DNA of 64,000 nucleotides from Chitinophaga chungangae (GTDB lineage Bacteria > Bacteroidota > Bacteroidia > Chitinophagales > Chitinophagaceae): NCBI RefSeq assembly GCF_017742215.1, contig NZ_JAGHKP010000003.1, positions 1,236,308-1,300,307 of the forward strand, given 5' to 3'. The position numbers and the translations under genes were made by a program. The notes below the pieces were generated by a model. The model ran no database searches. It was not told where the DNA came from and worked only from the letters and a program-made list of their open reading frames with translations. Positions 60,599-64,000 of the stretch are shown here, in pieces. Numbering within the stretch: the stretch's first letter is position 1; each line of letters starts with the position of its first letter.

Positions 60599-60925
60599 AA
60601 TTTAGAGTTATGTTGAATAAGATGTGAATTTACATAAGAAGTTGCAAGCAAATGAAATTTTCCCGCCTTTGCTTATCCAGTATCAAAACTCAAACTGAAC
60701 TGGCTCTCAACGGCAATTGCAGCTGCCGCAGGTCATCAGCGATCTCTGTTAACAGTGTTTCTTTTTCAGCGGTAAGTTTCAAACTGTTCATATGCATGAA
60801 AGTAAGACAATTGGCATGATCGCCCCCCTGGATTGTCGCCAACCCCCATCGATAGTTCCCTCAGCCGGCGATAGTTTTGTATATTGGAATTTACCATTCA
60901 GAACAAAATCAAAAAGCAATCAAAA
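60599..60925. other. Gap with a doubtful short frame
   Basis: About 330 bases without a sure gene. A minus-strand frame of 35 codons (60797-60690, MHMNSLKLTAEKETLLTEIA ... RASSV) has an internal ATG and a helix-like composition; it may be the start of a lost gene. The remaining sequence presumably holds the promoters of the divergent NTF2-like and DHFR-like genes. Confidence 0.35.
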
Positions 60926-61492
60926 ATGAGAAAACTGGTCTTATTTGCCCACATGTCACTCGATGGTTTCGCCGGCGATACCAACGGCGGTCTTGGATTT
61001 TTGACTTACGACAGCGAGCTGCAGCAATTCGCGGACGAGCTGGTCAAAACCGTAGGCGCCCCGGTGTATGGCAAAAACACGTATCACCTGATGGAAGGTT
61101 ATTGGCCCACCGTATTGAACGACCCGAAGGCAAGCGGGCCTTCGCTGGCACATGCGAAATGGGTGCAGGAAATCCCCAAAATAGTTTTCTCGACCACGTT
61201 GGCCAGCGCGGACTGGAATAATACCACCCTGATCAAAAACAACGTCGTGGAAGAAGTGAACAAACTGAAACAGCAGCCCGGCAAAGACCTGGTAATATTC
61301 GGCAGCCCCGGCCTCGCTAAAAACTTGATGAATCTCGGGCTGATAGACGAATACAAACTCACCCTGCATCCCGTAATATTAGGGCAAGGCATCAGCCTGT
61401 TCGACAGCAATACACAGATGAGCAATCTGAAATTGCGGGAATCTAAAACGCTGGGCTCGGGCGTCGTTACCCTGCACTACACGAACCGGTAA
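60926..61492 (+). CDS. Dihydrofolate reductase-family (RibD C-terminal-like) protein
   Basis: A 188-residue protein from the ATG at 60926 (MRKLVLFAHMSLDGFAGDTN). The RibD_C fold is seen: GAPVYGKNTYHLMEGYWP, KIVFSTTLASADWNNT, DLVIFGSPGLAKNLMNLGLI, DEYKLTLHPVILGQG. Members are NADPH-dependent reductases of unknown substrate, unlike true FolA. Convergent with the AraC gene, stops three bases apart. Confidence 0.9.
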   Translation: MRKLVLFAHMSLDGFAGDTNGGLGFLTYDSELQQFADELVKTVGAPVYGKNTYHLMEGYWPTVLNDPKASGPSLAHAKWVQEIPKIVFSTTLASADWNNTTLIKNNVVEEVNKLKQQPGKDLVIFGSPGLAKNLMNLGLIDEYKLTLHPVILGQGISLFDSNTQMSNLKLRESKTLGSGVVTLHYTNR

Positions 61493-61494
61493 TA

Positions 61495-62355
61495 TCAAAG
61501 ATGCGCCCCGAATTGCCGGCGGTATTGCAGCGGGCTCGCCTGCATTTTCGACCGGAACATTTTATAGAAATGGGAAATATCGCCGAAGCCGCTGTCGAAA
61601 CAGATGTCAGTAATCGTCTTATCCGACTGCACCAGCTGCTGGGTCGCATAATTCACCCGGTAGTCGGTCACCGTTTCCATAAAAGTTTTGCGGGTGATGC
61701 GCTTGAAGTATTTGCAAAAGGCGTTCGGCGTCATGCCGGCAATGGCTGCGGCTTCGTTCAGTGAAACCTCCTTCCTGAAATGCTCCACGAGATAGGCGAA
61801 TACCAGGTTGATCCTCGCCTGGTTGGCGGGAGAAAGTGCTGATGTCAGGCGTTGCCGGTCGAGCAAAACATATTCTTTTGAAACAGCCAGCTGCTGCAGT
61901 ATCTCCAGCAAACGGACAAGGTTTTTAAAATTGTCCTTTCCCACCGTCAGCGCCTGTATGGCTTCATATACCAGCGCGGGCGTTCTTTTTACGAACTGTA
62001 TCGCGCTGCCGCTTCGCTGGAACAGTTTGCGGATCTGGTCCAGCTCGGCCCGGGAGAAAAAACCTTCCCCCAGGAAATCCGCCGTGAACTGGATCACTAC
62101 GGAACGCGCGTTTTTCACGCCCGGGTGCAGCTTCCAGCAGTGCGGCACTTCAGGGCCGAGCAGTACCAGGTCCCCCTCCGAAAAATCCGCCATGTTGTTG
62201 CCGGCGTACCGTTTGCCGCTCCCCTTTACGATCCAGGTAAGCTCAAATTCCGGGTGAAAATGGTATGGCGCGGCAAAACCCGTTTTCCCGAACGTTCTTA
62301 CCAGGAAAGAATGATTGCCTGCCGGCTGCAATACTTCATAAGCGGCTTTGATCAT
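61495..62355 (-). CDS. AraC-family transcriptional regulator
   Basis: A 286-residue protein from the ATG at 62355 (MIKAAYEVLQPAGNHSFLVR). A cupin sensor (PYHFHPEFELTWIVKGSGKR, DLVLLGPEVPHCW) is followed by two helix-turn-helix units (VSLNEAAAIAGMTPNAFCKY; ITDICFDSGFGDISHFYKMF). The cupin residues suggest a sugar-like or metal ligand. Divergent, 125 bases away, from the phytanoyl-CoA dioxygenase-like gene, which is its likely target. Confidence 0.93.
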   Translation of the reverse strand: MIKAAYEVLQPAGNHSFLVRTFGKTGFAAPYHFHPEFELTWIVKGSGKRYAGNNMADFSEGDLVLLGPEVPHCWKLHPGVKNARSVVIQFTADFLGEGFFSRAELDQIRKLFQRSGSAIQFVKRTPALVYEAIQALTVGKDNFKNLVRLLEILQQLAVSKEYVLLDRQRLTSALSPANQARINLVFAYLVEHFRKEVSLNEAAAIAGMTPNAFCKYFKRITRKTFMETVTDYRVNYATQQLVQSDKTITDICFDSGFGDISHFYKMFRSKMQASPLQYRRQFGAHL

Positions 62356-62480
62356 TGCCTTTTTTATTGTAAAATAAACAATACGGGGAAGAATGGATAA
62401 AATACCCCAATAAATGACCAATTTAACCGTTCTTTTCCTGCCGGCAGATGCTTTACTTCGTTCTATCAAAACTTGCCAGT

Positions 62481-63302
62481 ATGAATACGCTCACCTCCAC
62501 CCTGCCGGATGTAAACGACTTCCGGGAAATTTCGCCAGAACAGGCGGCTTCTTTCCGCGAAAACGGGCATATCCTTACGCCCAATGTGCTGAACGCCGCC
62601 GAAGTGGCCGCTTACCGCAACGTGATCGCCGATGCCGCCAACCGGTACAATACGGAGAAACGGAAAATGGAAGAAAGAGATACTTACGGAAAAGCGTTCC
62701 TGCAGATCATGAATTTATGGCGGGTAGACGAACGGGTGAAAAAATTCGTGATGGCCAAACGTTTTGCAAAAATAGCGGCGGACCTGATGGGCGTGCCCAA
62801 TGTGCGCATCTACCACGACCAGGCGCTGTTCAAAGAGCCCGGCGGCGGCCCTACCCCATGGCACCAGGACCAGTACTACTGGCCGATCGATACGCCCAAT
62901 ACCGTTACCATGTGGATGCCGCTGGTAGATATCGATGTGAACATGGGCATGCTCACCTTTGCATCCGGATCGCACCGCAACGGGGCTGTTTTTGATTATG
63001 AAATTTCCGATGAATCCAACGATGCGTTCGATGAATATGTGGCCGAACATCAGTTCCCCGTTACCCGCGCCGCTACCATGAATGCGGGCGACGCTACCTG
63101 GCATTACGGTTATACCATTCACAACGCGCCCGGCAACCATTCGCCGGATATGCGTGAAGTAATGACGGTGATTTATATCGCGGGCGATGCGAAGATCGCC
63201 GCGCCAAAACACAAATGGCAGCAAAATGATCATGCCACCTGGCTGATGGGCCTGCCCGTGGGCGGCCCGGCCGCTTCGGAGCTGAACCCGCTGGTGCTGT
63301 GA
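62481..63302 (+). CDS. Phytanoyl-CoA dioxygenase-family (PhyH) oxygenase
   Basis: A 273-residue Fe(II)/2-oxoglutarate-dependent oxygenase from the ATG at 62481. The iron facial triad is supplied by the histidine and aspartate of TPWHQDQYYW and by a later histidine (HNAPGNHSPD). RIYHDQALFKEPGGG is the usual approach to the motif. The family hydroxylates many small molecules; the substrate is unknown. It is divergent from an AraC regulator, which suggests inducible control, and a terminator follows. Confidence 0.9.
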   Translation: MNTLTSTLPDVNDFREISPEQAASFRENGHILTPNVLNAAEVAAYRNVIADAANRYNTEKRKMEERDTYGKAFLQIMNLWRVDERVKKFVMAKRFAKIAADLMGVPNVRIYHDQALFKEPGGGPTPWHQDQYYWPIDTPNTVTMWMPLVDIDVNMGMLTFASGSHRNGAVFDYEISDESNDAFDEYVAEHQFPVTRAATMNAGDATWHYGYTIHNAPGNHSPDMREVMTVIYIAGDAKIAAPKHKWQQNDHATWLMGLPVGGPAASELNPLVL

Positions 63303-63316
63303 AAATCTACAAAATA

Positions 63317-63358
63317 AAAAAGCCGCCTGAATCATAAGATCAGGGCGGCTTTTGTTTT
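63317..63358. terminator. Bidirectional terminator
   Basis: AAAAGCCGCC-TGAT and ATCAGGGCGGCTTTT arms with a single bulge and a short loop, with T-rich ends on both strands. It separates the PhyH gene from the convergent lipoprotein gene. Confidence 0.8.
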
Positions 63359-63367
63359 TACGGGATA

Positions 63368-63949
63368 TCAGCGTTTGTTTAAAACCTGCTCCACGGCTAC
63401 GGGGTCCTGCAGGTTTGCGGCGGAAGATTTCAGCAGGCCGGCCTCTATGCCCGACGCTACCACATACCGGAAATTATAAAAAGGCATCAGCGTGGTTTCC
63501 AGGCCGTCCGGCACCTGTTTGCCGGTGGTGTTGGCCGTCCAGTAATAATGGATGGTCAGCGTGCCCTGGCGGTATTCGTACGCGAAATTATGCACCACGT
63601 CAGACGGTGACGCCGCCTGGAACGATAACGGCAGCGGCATCCAGTTGTGCACGCCTTTCGGGATCATATATACCAGCACCAGTCCGTTATCGATCACGTC
63701 TTTGGTAATTTCGGGAGCTTCCACGGTGATGTATTTGCTGAAATGCAGTTTCACCTGGTTGTTGCCGTAATCGAGCGCATAATGACCGGGGTATTTCCAG
63801 GTGGAGGCCATGGTCATGAATTTTTTTGCCGTGATGTTGGCGTTCCCGTCGTTGCCGTCTTTCCCGGCGGGGCCGGCGGGGCCTTCTTTTTTGCATGCGC
63901 CCAGGGCGATCACGATAACCGACGCAAATAATACCAGCGTATTTTTCAT
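63368..63949 (-). CDS. Lipoprotein with a short collagen-like segment
   Basis: A 193-residue protein. The signal peptide ends at a lipobox (IVIALGACKKE), followed by a collagen-like run GPAGPAGKDGNDGNA and a folded domain of about 150 residues rich in aromatic strands (FMTMASTWKYPGHYALDYGN). Lipoproteins of this form are common in Chitinophagaceae; function unknown. It ends beside the terminator. Confidence 0.8.
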   Translation of the reverse strand: MKNTLVLFASVIVIALGACKKEGPAGPAGKDGNDGNANITAKKFMTMASTWKYPGHYALDYGNNQVKLHFSKYITVEAPEITKDVIDNGLVLVYMIPKGVHNWMPLPLSFQAASPSDVVHNFAYEYRQGTLTIHYYWTANTTGKQVPDGLETTLMPFYNFRYVVASGIEAGLLKSSAANLQDPVAVEQVLNKR

Positions 63950-64000
63950 GTTGTAAAGGTTGATGGGGTGATGTTATGGACGCAAGCTAGGAAGGTTAAA

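Noticed and set aside
60690..60797. Minus-strand frame of 35 codons as a real gene
   Set aside because: Too short and without a family match; described only as a possible fragment in the gap entry.
1..64000. CRISPR arrays and rRNA genes
   Set aside because: No regularly spaced direct repeats and no rRNA sequence were found when reading the window; only one tRNA was seen.

Overview
The window reads as chromosomal DNA of a Bacteroidota member, most likely a Chitinophagaceae (Chitinophaga-like) bacterium. The evidence is an ECF sigma/FecR pair, a DUF3276 PUR-type protein, an exosortase N (XrtN) gene with its VIT-domain partner, a dedicated GH29 fucosidase, several genes with weak or absent Shine-Dalgarno sites, and promoters of the TTTG-N19-TAnnTTTG type. 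The best promoter lies in front of the tRNA-Lys gene. Most of the window is GC-rich; one block of about 6.4 kb (44.57-50.99 kb) is clearly AT-rich and is bounded by a repeat of the tRNA 3' end.

Layout. 0-13.8 kb is mainly housekeeping: FecR (partial) and its sigma factor, pruA, prfB (split by a +1 frameshift whose in-frame stop is UAA), a TspO-like membrane protein, pgi, a PUR-alpha-like protein, an ABC exporter, a DUF418 protein, purC, a Rho-binding antiterminator next to an MgtC-type protein, and an EamA transporter. 13.8-19.2 kb holds a UbiA prenyltransferase, a DprE1-like FAD oxidase, a DprE2-like SDR and a HAD phosphatase in a tightly coupled operon, divergent from a GT-C type membrane glycosyltransferase. 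This is the logic of mycobacterial polyprenyl-phospho-arabinose synthesis. 19.2-23.2 kb carries a patatin phospholipase, a membrane protein and a second ABC exporter.

23.4-28.7 kb is one 1756-residue protein: a degenerate kinase C-lobe, DUF4011, an SF1 helicase, a Vsr/MTES_1575-like nuclease fold lacking its usual acidic residues, and a C-terminal WGR domain. 29-44.4 kb contains an exonuclease/GIY-YIG fusion, MscS, small proteins, an SRPBCC protein, a PfpI-like amidotransferase, AsmA, MtfA, the XrtN/VIT pair with two matching inverted repeats upstream, a GH29 fucosidase with a LacI-type palindrome upstream, a GNAT and an alpha/beta hydrolase that lacks the nucleophile serine.

44.5-51.0 kb is a decayed genomic island in tRNA-Lys(UUU). 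It carries a RloC/PrrC-like anticodon nuclease candidate, a PIN-domain (DUF4935) protein, a DUF1508 protein, a small DNA-binding-like protein, and broken genes including a remnant of an Mrr-type restriction endonuclease. No integrase is visible. 51-64 kb has an ArsR/AHSA1 operon, a ricin-lectin lipoprotein, a DUF4157 (eCIS-type) protein with Ig-like repeats and a small partner, a DNA alkylation repair protein, a GMC oxidoreductase, an NTF2-like secreted protein, a DHFR-like protein, an AraC regulator divergent from a phytanoyl-CoA dioxygenase-like protein, and a collagen-like lipoprotein.
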